Of a stretch of 64,000 nucleotides of DNA, positions 1 to 8,431 are shown piece by piece. The position numbers and the translations under genes were made by a program. Location of the stretch: the NCBI RefSeq assembly GCF_002206625.1, contig NZ_NGUP01000007.1, positions 1 through 64,000 of the forward strand, given 5' to 3'. Position 1 is the first letter of the stretch. Each line of letters begins with the position of its first letter. Below the pieces are notes generated by a model. That model was not told the DNA's origin and searched no databases. It saw only the letters and a list, made by a program, of their open reading frames with translations. This stretch comes from Polynucleobacter campilacus. GTDB taxonomy: Bacteria; Pseudomonadota; Gammaproteobacteria; Burkholderiales; Burkholderiaceae.

Positions 1-2
1 AT

Positions 3-170
3 CTTCGTTCAAATATTGCCGACATTATTAGTCGCGCAGGCTTCCAGCCGATTCATCTAAATGAAATCAATTTCCAAGGTATGTATGAGCACCGCCTCAT
101 GCAAGCTCAACAGGCAGCTGGCGAAGAAAGCGAAGCTACTGATGAGAGCAAAATAATTCTTCCTCATTAG
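3..170 (+). CDS. secB: Protein-export chaperone SecB, C-terminal part (5' end outside window)
   Basis: Frame-3 reading of 3-170 gives [55 protein letters not shown], resembling the SecB C-terminus (cf. [24 protein letters not shown] in E. coli SecB). Confidence 0.85.
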   Translation, partial: LRSNIADIISRAGFQPIHLNEINFQGMYEHRLMQAQQAAGEESEATDESKIILPH

Positions 171-445
171 ACCTAAACAGCGAGCACACAGATCATGAAA
201 GATCCTTTCTCATGACTCCTCAAGATTTTCAGGATCGTCTTTTGTCAGTCAAAGGTGCCGCCTTTGGTTTTGAACCGCTCTTGCTTCAAAGTGCTTGGTT
301 TAGACCGCACAATCGTAGTGAGGATATTCAAGGGCTTTATATGGTGGGGGCTGGAACCCACCCAGGTGCAGGCATCCCCGGTGTTTTATCTTCAGCAAAA
401 GCGTTGATGTCAGTAGTAGCCGAACCTAAAAAAGTCTTAGCATGA
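146..445 (+). pseudogene. crtI: 5'-truncated phytoene desaturase CrtI remnant (C-terminal ~80 aa only)
   Basis: MTPQDFQDRLLSVKGAAFGFEPLLLQSAWFRPHNRSEDIQGLYMVGAGTHPGAGIPGVLSSAKALMSVV is the conserved CrtI C-terminus. The frame is closed upstream by TGA at 143-145, and secB occupies the upstream DNA. Confidence 0.8.
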
Positions 446-1476
446 CCCAAAGTATGAAAGACCTTCAAGAGTGCGTCGCAACCATGCGAGATGGCTCAAA
501 GTCTTTCTTTGCTGCCTCCAGAATTTTGCCGCAGAGAGTGAGAGACCCAGCAACTGCGCTTTATGCATTCTGTCGAATTACCGATGATGTCGCTGATGCA
601 GTAGACGCAGAACCAGATGCGATACCAAAATTGCGTGAACGGCTTGACCGAATCTACCAAGGTACGCCAGATGATATTGCTGCTGATCGGGCTTTATCGA
701 TTGTGGTTAAAGAGTTTGATTTACCTATCAGCTTGCCGCTCGCACTGATAGAGGGTTACGAGTGGGATACCCAGTTTAAAACTTACGATAGCTTAGAAGA
801 CCTACTAGATTACTGTGCACGCGTTGCGGGTACAGTGGGCGCCATGATGTGTGTGATCATGGATCGCAGAGAGTCTGAGACTTTAGCAAGAGCTTGCGAG
901 CTTGGTCTTGCAATGCAACTCACCAACATTGCGCGCGATGTGGGTGAGGATGCTGCAAATGGCAGGATCTATTTACCCCTTAATTGGCTTAGAGAGGCAG
1001 GACTCGATCCACAAGTCTGGTTACAAAAACCCGAGTTCAATGATCAAGTTGCTAGTGTGATTGCACGCCTTTTAAAGCATGCTGATACTTTGTATTCTCG
1101 TGCAGAGGATGGTATTTCGGATTTACCGTGGGATTGCCGTCCAGCCATTCAGGCGGCGAGGCTGATCTATGCTGAGATTGGTCGAGAAGTTGAAAAGTTG
1201 AATCTAGATTCAATCTCTACAAGAGCGTATGTGCCTTCAAAGAGAAAAGTAGTTCTTTTGGCAGAAGCCTTTACAGCGATCTCTAAAATATTTTCTAAGC
1301 AGCATCAGGTTGATGCTGATAAAGCGATTCAGTATTTAGTAGATGCTGTGATTGAGATTCCCCATGACAAGCGGTTTGATGGAACAACACACGATCATTT
1401 GCTCTGGTTCGTTGATCTGATGGAGCGACAAGAGCGACGCCGCAATACTCCTACTCATGGCAGAGCCCTACAGTAA
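442..1476 (+). CDS. crtB: Phytoene synthase
   Basis: 344 aa; squalene/phytoene synthase motifs (DDVADAVD, AMQLTNIARDVGEDA, GRIYLP); overlaps the end of the crtI remnant. Confidence 0.93.
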   Translation: MTQSMKDLQECVATMRDGSKSFFAASRILPQRVRDPATALYAFCRITDDVADAVDAEPDAIPKLRERLDRIYQGTPDDIAADRALSIVVKEFDLPISLPLALIEGYEWDTQFKTYDSLEDLLDYCARVAGTVGAMMCVIMDRRESETLARACELGLAMQLTNIARDVGEDAANGRIYLPLNWLREAGLDPQVWLQKPEFNDQVASVIARLLKHADTLYSRAEDGISDLPWDCRPAIQAARLIYAEIGREVEKLNLDSISTRAYVPSKRKVVLLAEAFTAISKIFSKQHQVDADKAIQYLVDAVIEIPHDKRFDGTTHDHLLWFVDLMERQERRRNTPTHGRALQ

Positions 1477-1486
1477 CTAGAGCTAG

Positions 1487-2560
1487 TCACCACGTAATAC
1501 GCGGCATTCTCCAGGGCAGCATGAATTGGGTCGCAGTTGATGTGAGTTTGGGCACATTTAAGGTCTCATGAAAAGAGACGACTTTCTCGCCTAAGAGTTC
1601 TGAATTCAAAACAGAGCGCGTATAAAAAGGTGTATTTTCTAGCATCTGAATGACTTTTAAGCCCTCAGAGCCTTGATTGCGCATATGCCCTTGAATACCC
1701 CAGATGGTTTTTGGGAGAGCTTGTCTTGGCGGCGCTTCAAAATGATCAATCGTGCCATTCGGATTAAAGGTCAGTGCTAAGATTTTTTCTTGAGCATTCT
1801 TTTCGCGCACATCATAAATAACCGAAGTTCTGCCACCACTCATTTCCGCTCTAGACCAGTCCCATTCATGAAAAGATTTGCTGATAGGTTCATCACCTTC
1901 ATTGGAATCTAAATAGGCATTCCCTTCCCATTTTAAATCGGGAGAATTTAAGTTCACTTTGACGCGTGCTGAAGGAGCAAGCGGGCCCCAGCGGTGTTTG
2001 CCTGCGGCATCTAAGGGCGTACTAAAGTTAAAGAGGGTATTGGGATAAAGTTCAACCGTGCCTGAAACCTTTTGCCCAAAGGGCACGGCGCGCTCCTCAA
2101 TATTGACAATTAACTTATTGCCATCCCAGCGTAGATTACTTGGACCAATCACAAATTCAGTAGAACTGCGGGAGACTTGCTTTTCACCACGCTCGGTCAT
2201 CGCCCAGCGATTTTTGCCTTTGCTATAAATAGCAACGTTGAGTGAGCAATGATTTTCAGGGTTAACAGAGGCTCCACCTCTTCTAGCCCAGGCATAGTAG
2301 GGTGAAAATACGCTACCAACAAAGGCGATTAAGACAACGCCATGTTGCCCATCATCACTTAGAGCGTCGATGTACCACCAGAGATAAGCGTTCTTCCCGA
2401 CAGCTTGGTCAAACCGAGGTGTCCCATCAGGGTTGCGGCCGCCATGCGTCCCGATAGGGCTGCCATTGGAACTCCCGGTCCCGGATGCACGCTGCCCCCC
2501 GTCAGAAGTAGTCCCGGAATTGGACTCTGCGCTGAAGCTCGCCCAAAAGTTTCCATCCAT
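1487..2560 (-). CDS. crtC: Carotenoid 1,2-hydratase (hydroxyneurosporene synthase); start uncertain
   Basis: FDQAVGKNAYLWWYIDALSDDGQHGVVLIAFVGSVFSPYYAW is typical of CrtC. The ORF track extends to 2707, overlapping crtD; the ATG at 2560 is the nearest in-frame ATG upstream of the conserved region. Confidence 0.8.
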   Translation of the reverse strand: MDGNFWASFSAESNSGTTSDGGQRASGTGSSNGSPIGTHGGRNPDGTPRFDQAVGKNAYLWWYIDALSDDGQHGVVLIAFVGSVFSPYYAWARRGGASVNPENHCSLNVAIYSKGKNRWAMTERGEKQVSRSSTEFVIGPSNLRWDGNKLIVNIEERAVPFGQKVSGTVELYPNTLFNFSTPLDAAGKHRWGPLAPSARVKVNLNSPDLKWEGNAYLDSNEGDEPISKSFHEWDWSRAEMSGGRTSVIYDVREKNAQEKILALTFNPNGTIDHFEAPPRQALPKTIWGIQGHMRNQGSEGLKVIQMLENTPFYTRSVLNSELLGEKVVSFHETLNVPKLTSTATQFMLPWRMPRITW

Positions 2561-3957
2561 CCATGGTTGGCTTGGCCATAGAGGGCTCCGCCCGTCGCCG
2601 GAAAGAGCTGGTTGAAAATAGCGGGTGTCGTACGGTGACATATTGCGCTGTCCAAATCGATGTTCAAACCACATTGTTGCAGAAGACCAAAGGTTTCGTG
2701 TTCGCATTGTTCGATTTCCTGGGCATTAAATTCAGATTGATCGCCTTTGGCCGGGGCATTCACCAGACAGAGGAGTCTTTGTAAGTCAGGTTTAGCTTGG
2801 TAGCTATCCCCTTGATCTTGGGCGCAGACATAGACGGTGGGTTTACGGGGGAGGCGACCCCGATTAAAGATGTCATCAAACTCAGCTTGATAGTCTTGAT
2901 TAAAGAACACATTGTGACGCACCAGTGGAAAGCCATCTGCTTTGGCATTGATTGACCAAGTAATCGCAGAAAGCGATCTCTTGGCAGGTGAGGGCGGAGC
3001 CATCTTTGTATTGAATGCTTTGATTCCCTCTGCATTGAGGAGGCCAGTTTGTAGCGCCGCAAGATCACCATTGAAAATAACGTGCTCTGAATAAAGCAGA
3101 GTGCCATCTGCTAATCGAACGCCACTGACCTTACCATTTTTGAGCAGAATTTCTTCACAAGCTTTACCAGTCAAAAATTGCACACCTTGATCTTGCGCTA
3201 ACTTACGAATGGCCGCAACGAGGCTATACATGCCGCCTTCGAGCGCCCATACTCCTTGGGTCTCAACATCGGCAATCAGCATCAGGGTAGCAGGGGCTTC
3301 GTATGGGGATGAGCCACAGTAGGTAGCGTAACGACCAAACAATTGATGCAATCTAGGATCATGGAAATAATTGCCTAAGGATTTCCAGAGAGTATTAAAT
3401 AAGCCAATGTCATATAAGACCTTGGAGCCAGCAATTCCTAAGTCGGCAATCATGCCGCTAAAGTTTGGCTTGGCTGAAAGCATATAAGGCTTTTCAAGCG
3501 CCTTATAAAGATCTCGACATTGGGCAGAAAATTGGAGAAACCGTTTTGCCTCTGCAGGAGAAGAAAACTCTGCAATCGCTTGCGCTGATTGATCTATATC
3601 TGAAAATAAATCCAATCTCTCATCTTTACTCCAGGCGTGTCTCGCGAGGATATTGAGTTTCTCTAACCTTAACTCTGACTCTAAAGTGGTGCCAGCCTTT
3701 TCAAAGAGCGCATCAAAGACCCAGCGCATCGTAAAGACGGTAGGGCCAGAGTCAATGGGCGCAGGGGCTAGAGGATCATCAGAGCAATTGATTTGACGAA
3801 TCTTGCCACCAAGCTGAGCTTCTTTTTCGACCAGGATGACTTCAACTCCAGAGGAGGCCAGATCGAGTGCGCAAGTAAGTCCAGCAATGCCGCCACCAAT
3901 AATAATGACGGGAGCTTTAGCCAAGAGTGCGACCCTTCCAGCTACCGAACGCATCAA
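2359..3957 (-). CDS. crtD: CrtD-type carotenoid dehydrogenase (methoxyneurosporene/hydroxyneurosporene desaturase)
   Basis: N-terminal dinucleotide-binding motif (IIGGGIAGLTCALDLASSG), DSGPTVFTMRWVFD, C-terminal GGSVHPGPGVPMAALSGRMAA; lies between crtC and crtA. Confidence 0.85.
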   Translation of the reverse strand: MMRSVAGRVALLAKAPVIIIGGGIAGLTCALDLASSGVEVILVEKEAQLGGKIRQINCSDDPLAPAPIDSGPTVFTMRWVFDALFEKAGTTLESELRLEKLNILARHAWSKDERLDLFSDIDQSAQAIAEFSSPAEAKRFLQFSAQCRDLYKALEKPYMLSAKPNFSGMIADLGIAGSKVLYDIGLFNTLWKSLGNYFHDPRLHQLFGRYATYCGSSPYEAPATLMLIADVETQGVWALEGGMYSLVAAIRKLAQDQGVQFLTGKACEEILLKNGKVSGVRLADGTLLYSEHVIFNGDLAALQTGLLNAEGIKAFNTKMAPPSPAKRSLSAITWSINAKADGFPLVRHNVFFNQDYQAEFDDIFNRGRLPRKPTVYVCAQDQGDSYQAKPDLQRLLCLVNAPAKGDQSEFNAQEIEQCEHETFGLLQQCGLNIDLDSAICHRTTPAIFNQLFPATGGALYGQANHGWMETFGRASAQSPIPGLLLTGGSVHPGPGVPMAALSGRMAAATLMGHLGLTKLSGRTLISGGTSTL

Positions 3958-4603
3958 AAGGTTGGTAACGTGAGAACATCGATTCAGAAAAGTAACTGCC
4001 GTTCATCGATGCACGGATGGCTTCTTGATGCGCGCCTTGCCTTGCATATTGATCCATTGCTGCTTGAGATTCCCAGATTGTAAAAGTAGCCTGGCGGAAA
4101 AAAGGTGCTTCTCCAATACCAGCAGCAATAATGCAGCCAGCAGTTTTCTCTAGCGAGATTTCTGCAGCCGGCTCTTTACTCCAGAATTCTAGACAATTGA
4201 GCGGTTTAATTGAGGCTCTGGTAATTGAAACGATCGGACCTGATGTCGGTGTATCAGCAGTAATTTGTGGAATAAACCCTGACCACTGACCTTTGATTGA
4301 ATAGGTCTTGAGCTTTACTGAAAAAAATTCATTAGCATGTGCTCTGTACCACTGGATCAGTTTTGAGGATGCACAAAATTTTTCAGCGCTACTGAGATCT
4401 TTAAAGATGCAATAAAGGGCTTGATGGGTGCCACTGGGGCGGAATGAGAATCCACCATTTTTTCCTGAGCCCATATGTTTGAAGAACTCAAGACCGGGCG
4501 TGGACCAAAGCCATAGCCTTGCAAACATGAGCCTTAAAATGCCACTGATTTTTGCTGATGACTGGATATCTACAAGGACCATCAGTGCAACTTGACTGCT
4601 CAT
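3917..4603 (-). CDS. crtA: Spheroidene monooxygenase
   Basis: MSSQVALMVLVDIQSS... with GFSFRPSGTHQALYCIF and IPQITADTPTSGPIVSITRASIK, CrtA-like; adjacent to crtD and ppsR. ORF opens at 4621; the start at 4603 is preferred. Confidence 0.82.
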   Translation of the reverse strand: MSSQVALMVLVDIQSSAKISGILRLMFARLWLWSTPGLEFFKHMGSGKNGGFSFRPSGTHQALYCIFKDLSSAEKFCASSKLIQWYRAHANEFFSVKLKTYSIKGQWSGFIPQITADTPTSGPIVSITRASIKPLNCLEFWSKEPAAEISLEKTAGCIIAAGIGEAPFFRQATFTIWESQAAMDQYARQGAHQEAIRASMNGSYFSESMFSRYQPFDAFGSWKGRTLG

Positions 4604-4613
4604 CACTGACTTT

Positions 4614-6026
4614 CTAATCAATATCCTTATTGAGGTCTACGAGACCATACTTTCTGAGTTTGATGTACAGACTTTGTCTAGATAGCCCCAAGATTTCTGA
4701 AGCAGAAACGCGATTATCTTGAGTCAGGTCTAAGGCAGCTTTGATGCAGAGCTGCTCAATTAAGTCAGTTGTTTCAGCGAGGATATCTTTTAAGGGGACT
4801 TTTCCAACCAACATTGAAAGCTCTTGGGAGCTGCGCACGAGTTTTTTGTCGATGCGCGCACCTTTATTTTGTCTCGAATCTACTTGGCGAAAGATCATGC
4901 CAATACACGCGCGTGGTTGGGCTACGGATACTGCGGAAATATCGACTAACTTAATGCTACTCGTGGCGTTAGTGATCGAAGAGACACAAGATTGTGAGCT
5001 AGCCTTGCCTTGTAAGGATTGCATCATTTGATCAAAATCGGTTCTCTCTGGCCCTAAATAATTTCGTATATTGGTACCAATGAGTTCTTGCTCACCCTTG
5101 GTGGCGCTGAGTTTATTGAAGGCTTTATTTGCCTTCAGAATCAGACCTTCTGGGGTACAAACGACAAAACCGTAGGCATTATTTTCAATCGCCTTAACGG
5201 TTAACGAGTCAGCATCTAATAGGCTAGATGCTTTCGCCAAATCCTGCGGCTTCAGATTCAGCAGTAAGTAGGTAACCCCACTGTTATTAAAGGAAGATGC
5301 GCTAATTTGAGTTGCTTCACCATTGCTCAATACTGTTATTAGGACGCTAGGCTCATCTGTATCTTGAACGCCTTTCAGAAAATGCGTAGCCTTGCTTAGC
5401 TCGCCAGCCGGGAAGAGGGACAGAAGTGATTTTCCAATGCAATTATTTTTAGCAAGAAGCAGTTGCTTTATGGCATTTCTGTTCATCTCGATGATCGGGT
5501 ATGCATCATCTGCTTTAACGATGACGATAGACTCTGTGCCAATTTCAAAGATAGATTGAAACCGCTCTTCCAGCTGACTTATTTGTAGATAATTTTGACT
5601 AATCTCTTTTTGGGCCGACACTAAATTTTGCTGCAAGCGAGAGACCTCTGTGATGTCTCGGCCGATAACGATAATCTTTTGATTCGACGATGTTTTGATG
5701 GAAGCGCACATCATTGGCAACGCCACGTTTCGCTCATTGCCAATCATATTAATTTGTCTAAACTTAGAAATAGTGTCTGAGCTAGCATCATCTAGTAAGC
5801 TCTGCACTTTTTTTCTGCTATCAGGCTCTACTACTTCTGACCATTTTTTCCCAATCAGATCTTCTGAAATTTGCTTGGCTAAATTTTTATTATCAGAGTA
5901 GATGCTTTGTATCGATCCTAAGTCATCCAAAACAAAAGAAATATCTGCAGATGCTCGCGCTATCTGGCTGAGCTCTTTCCCGCTTAATTCTGAAAAGAGT
6001 TTGTCTGGATGATGTGAGATGGACAT
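4614..6026 (-). CDS. ppsR: PpsR/CrtJ-type PAS-domain repressor of photosynthesis genes
   Basis: 470 aa with PAS-like segments and a C-terminal Fis-type HTH (ASEILGLSRQSLYIKLRKYGL); sits between crtA and the B12-domain regulator as in other proteobacterial clusters. Confidence 0.88.
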   Translation of the reverse strand: MSISHHPDKLFSELSGKELSQIARASADISFVLDDLGSIQSIYSDNKNLAKQISEDLIGKKWSEVVEPDSRKKVQSLLDDASSDTISKFRQINMIGNERNVALPMMCASIKTSSNQKIIVIGRDITEVSRLQQNLVSAQKEISQNYLQISQLEERFQSIFEIGTESIVIVKADDAYPIIEMNRNAIKQLLLAKNNCIGKSLLSLFPAGELSKATHFLKGVQDTDEPSVLITVLSNGEATQISASSFNNSGVTYLLLNLKPQDLAKASSLLDADSLTVKAIENNAYGFVVCTPEGLILKANKAFNKLSATKGEQELIGTNIRNYLGPERTDFDQMMQSLQGKASSQSCVSSITNATSSIKLVDISAVSVAQPRACIGMIFRQVDSRQNKGARIDKKLVRSSQELSMLVGKVPLKDILAETTDLIEQLCIKAALDLTQDNRVSASEILGLSRQSLYIKLRKYGLVDLNKDID

Positions 6027-6027
6027 A

Positions 6028-6873
6028 TTAATTTAAGGCGGATTTTTGTGCTATTAAGTCTGCAACTTTTTTAATGGCATCTTCGGCAGTGAGCTCGCAA
6101 ACATCTGCAGAACACTCTTGAATGAGTTCCGGTTTGAAATCAAATAACGGGCCACCCGCCATTGTCAGTATTCCTTTGTTTTTTGAGTTCTTTTTTACTT
6201 CATTAAGCAATGTTTCCATGGTACTCCATTGATCCTCGCAGGAGATAGAAATTGCCAATAAATCATATGCTTGTAAACGAATGCGTTCCTTGAGATCGGC
6301 GCTAGTCGTTTCAATTTCAACCGTTGCATTCCAGCCGTTTAATTTGAAAAATTCACCCATGATCAGGATGCCTAAGGTGTGTTGGGATCCTGGAGCATTG
6401 ATCAGCAGGGCATTTCCCTGGAACTCAGAGAGTTTGGCTTGGCTCATAAAGGCAGGACTTAGCTGATGGATCAGGTTCTGGGCTCTACCCAGGGCCAAAG
6501 TCACCTCTGTAAAGCTATTTTCGTCGGTTTCCCAGAGCTGTTGCAAGCGCCTAGTCGATGCTGGAATCAGATTCATATAGAGCGAGACCAGACTGTGCCC
6601 CGATTTTTGCATGTGATCGATAAAGGTGAAGCAGTCTGCTATGGGGCCATCGAGCAAAGTCTGACAAAAATCGATAATTTCTGTCTGTTTTACCTCGATA
6701 TTGCTACTTTGGGCGTCAGCTATATTGTTGGCTGATTCCAGCTTATGCCCCATCAGTAAGCGGGGGATGATTTCTGACTCTATTGTTTTATTGAGCCATT
6801 GCATCATTTCAGCATTATCTAATTCGCCTAAACTGGATTGGAATGTTTTTTTCAGCGAGTCCGACAAAGCCAA
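6028..6873 (-). CDS. ppaA: PpaA/AerR-like cobalamin-binding-domain antirepressor
   Basis: 281 aa; B12-binding-like C-terminal region (LGILIMGEFFKLNGWNATVEIE ... GILTMAGGPLFDFKPELIQECSADVC); adjacent to ppsR. Confidence 0.75.
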   Translation of the reverse strand: MALSDSLKKTFQSSLGELDNAEMMQWLNKTIESEIIPRLLMGHKLESANNIADAQSSNIEVKQTEIIDFCQTLLDGPIADCFTFIDHMQKSGHSLVSLYMNLIPASTRRLQQLWETDENSFTEVTLALGRAQNLIHQLSPAFMSQAKLSEFQGNALLINAPGSQHTLGILIMGEFFKLNGWNATVEIETTSADLKERIRLQAYDLLAISISCEDQWSTMETLLNEVKKNSKNKGILTMAGGPLFDFKPELIQECSADVCELTAEDAIKKVADLIAQKSALN

Positions 6874-7164
6874 TCTCCTAGTGATGCATTAATCGAGACA
6901 AATTAGGGGCGCTAAACTTAATGCGGTCATAAAAATGCTGCACCGCAAAAAATTAATCACCTTTTCCCCCAAAAAGGGGCTATTTGCTTACAAACCCATT
7001 TGGCATTCTTTTTGCATAAATAGCCATAGGGAAACTACCAGTAATAGGGTTAGCCCGAGGGGTATATTTTACTAAATAACGTAAACTTTGATTGACACTT
7101 TTAGACTTTAAAAGTTTAGCTACGATTGTTTTAATGATGTTTTAGAAAAACTAGCAGACTGTAA

Positions 7165-7680
7165 ATGGAAAAAACCTATAGACCACTTTATACCCCAGAA
7201 GAGAGGGTAAGAAGAGATGAGACTAAATGGACTCTGGTTCAGGGAATTTTAGCGCCTATTCAGTTTGTGGTTTTCCTAGTGAGTCTGTATCTCGTGCTGC
7301 GTTTTTTGTTCACTGGAGAGGGTGAGAGTGCAGCGAATGTTTCAGTAGTAGTTAAAACACTCACGCTTTACACCATCATGATTACCGGATGCATTTGGGA
7401 AAAAGTTGTTTTCAATTGCTACTTATTTGCCCCAGCATTTTTCTGGGAAGACGTATTCAGTATGTTGGTATTGCTATTGCATACCTTGTATCTGGTGGCA
7501 CTAGGAACGGGATATTTAGATCAAACCGAACTGATGTTGCTCGCTTTAGCTGCTTATGCAACCTATGTTGTGAATGCAGGCCAATTTATTTGGAAGTTGC
7601 GGATGGCGCGTTTGGATGAGGCTAAAAAAAAGTTGGCAACTACCACTCTCAATCCCTCAATGGCAAGCCCCCATGGTTGA
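7165..7680 (+). CDS. bchF: 2-vinyl bacteriochlorophyllide hydratase
   Basis: MEKTYRPLYTPEERVRRDETKWTLVQGILAPIQF ... YTIMITGCIWEKVVFNCYLFAPAFFWEDVFSM, the conserved BchF sequence. Confidence 0.93.
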   Translation: MEKTYRPLYTPEERVRRDETKWTLVQGILAPIQFVVFLVSLYLVLRFLFTGEGESAANVSVVVKTLTLYTIMITGCIWEKVVFNCYLFAPAFFWEDVFSMLVLLLHTLYLVALGTGYLDQTELMLLALAAYATYVVNAGQFIWKLRMARLDEAKKKLATTTLNPSMASPHG

Positions 7681-7703
7681 AATAATTAATAGGCGATGAT
7701 TTG

Positions 7704-8429
7704 ATGCTTGAAAATTCTTACACCCAAAAGCGCAGTCAGCTGCAAGAGTATTTCGATCGTACTGCGGTAGACGCTTGGGCTAAGCTCACCTCCACTGCCA
7801 AGGTAAGCGGTATACGTGCCAAGGTTCGTGCTGGGCGCGAAGAGATGCGCCATGTGTTACTCAGTTATTTACCGAGTGATTTGACTGGTCAGCGTATTTT
7901 AGATGCTGGTTGTGGAACGGGAGTCTTGGCAGCTGATCTAGCAAAGCGGGGGGCTAATGTGGTCGCGATTGATCTATCGCCAACTTTAGTCGATTTAGCG
8001 CGCGAAAGAATTGGTAATGATGTCGGCTCTGGCTCGATTGAGTTTCGCTCTGGCGATATGTTAGATCCATCCCTTGGTGAGTTTGATCACGTGGTTTGTA
8101 TGGATTCGATGATTCACTATCACCATTTAGATATTGCGGATGCAATGGCTAAGCTTGCTGATCGGACTAGGGCCAATATTGCCTTTACCTTTGCGCCTAA
8201 CAATGCGGCATTGAGTACTTTATTGACCATCGGTAGCTTATTTCCGAGAAGCGATCGATCACCCTTTATTCAACCGATTTCGATTGACTCCCTTACGAGG
8301 ACCTTTAGCAAGCATGATGGTTTAGTAGATTGGGCACCAGTGAGTACACAAAAAGTGCAACGCGCATTTTATTTTTCACAGGCTATGCGTTTAAGCAAAA
8401 AGCCATCTGATCAGAATAAAGCGCAATAA
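7704..8429 (+). CDS. bchM: Magnesium protoporphyrin IX methyltransferase
   Basis: Class I SAM fold (ILDAGCGTGVLAADLAKRG) and BchM-typical N-terminus (YFDRTAVDAWAKLTSTAKVSGIRAKVRAGREEM). Confidence 0.92.
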   Translation: MLENSYTQKRSQLQEYFDRTAVDAWAKLTSTAKVSGIRAKVRAGREEMRHVLLSYLPSDLTGQRILDAGCGTGVLAADLAKRGANVVAIDLSPTLVDLARERIGNDVGSGSIEFRSGDMLDPSLGEFDHVVCMDSMIHYHHLDIADAMAKLADRTRANIAFTFAPNNAALSTLLTIGSLFPRSDRSPFIQPISIDSLTRTFSKHDGLVDWAPVSTQKVQRAFYFSQAMRLSKKPSDQNKAQ

Positions 8430-8431
8430 CC

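Noticed and set aside
2433-3107. Other-frame ORFs (2433-2615, 2563-2784, 2760-3107) within crtD
   Set aside because: Shadow ORFs of crtD/crtC; no independent support.
2359-3957. Considered the 532-aa desaturase as the functional crtI replacing the truncated copy
   Set aside because: Its motifs (DSGPTVFTMRWVFD, GGSVHPGPGVPMAALSGR) and position between crtC and crtA fit CrtD rather than CrtI.
6960-6977. CCCCCAAAAAGGGG element considered as a terminator
   Set aside because: It is in a divergent promoter region (ppaA-like and bchF), where a terminator is not expected; stem is short and lacks a T tract. Left unassigned.
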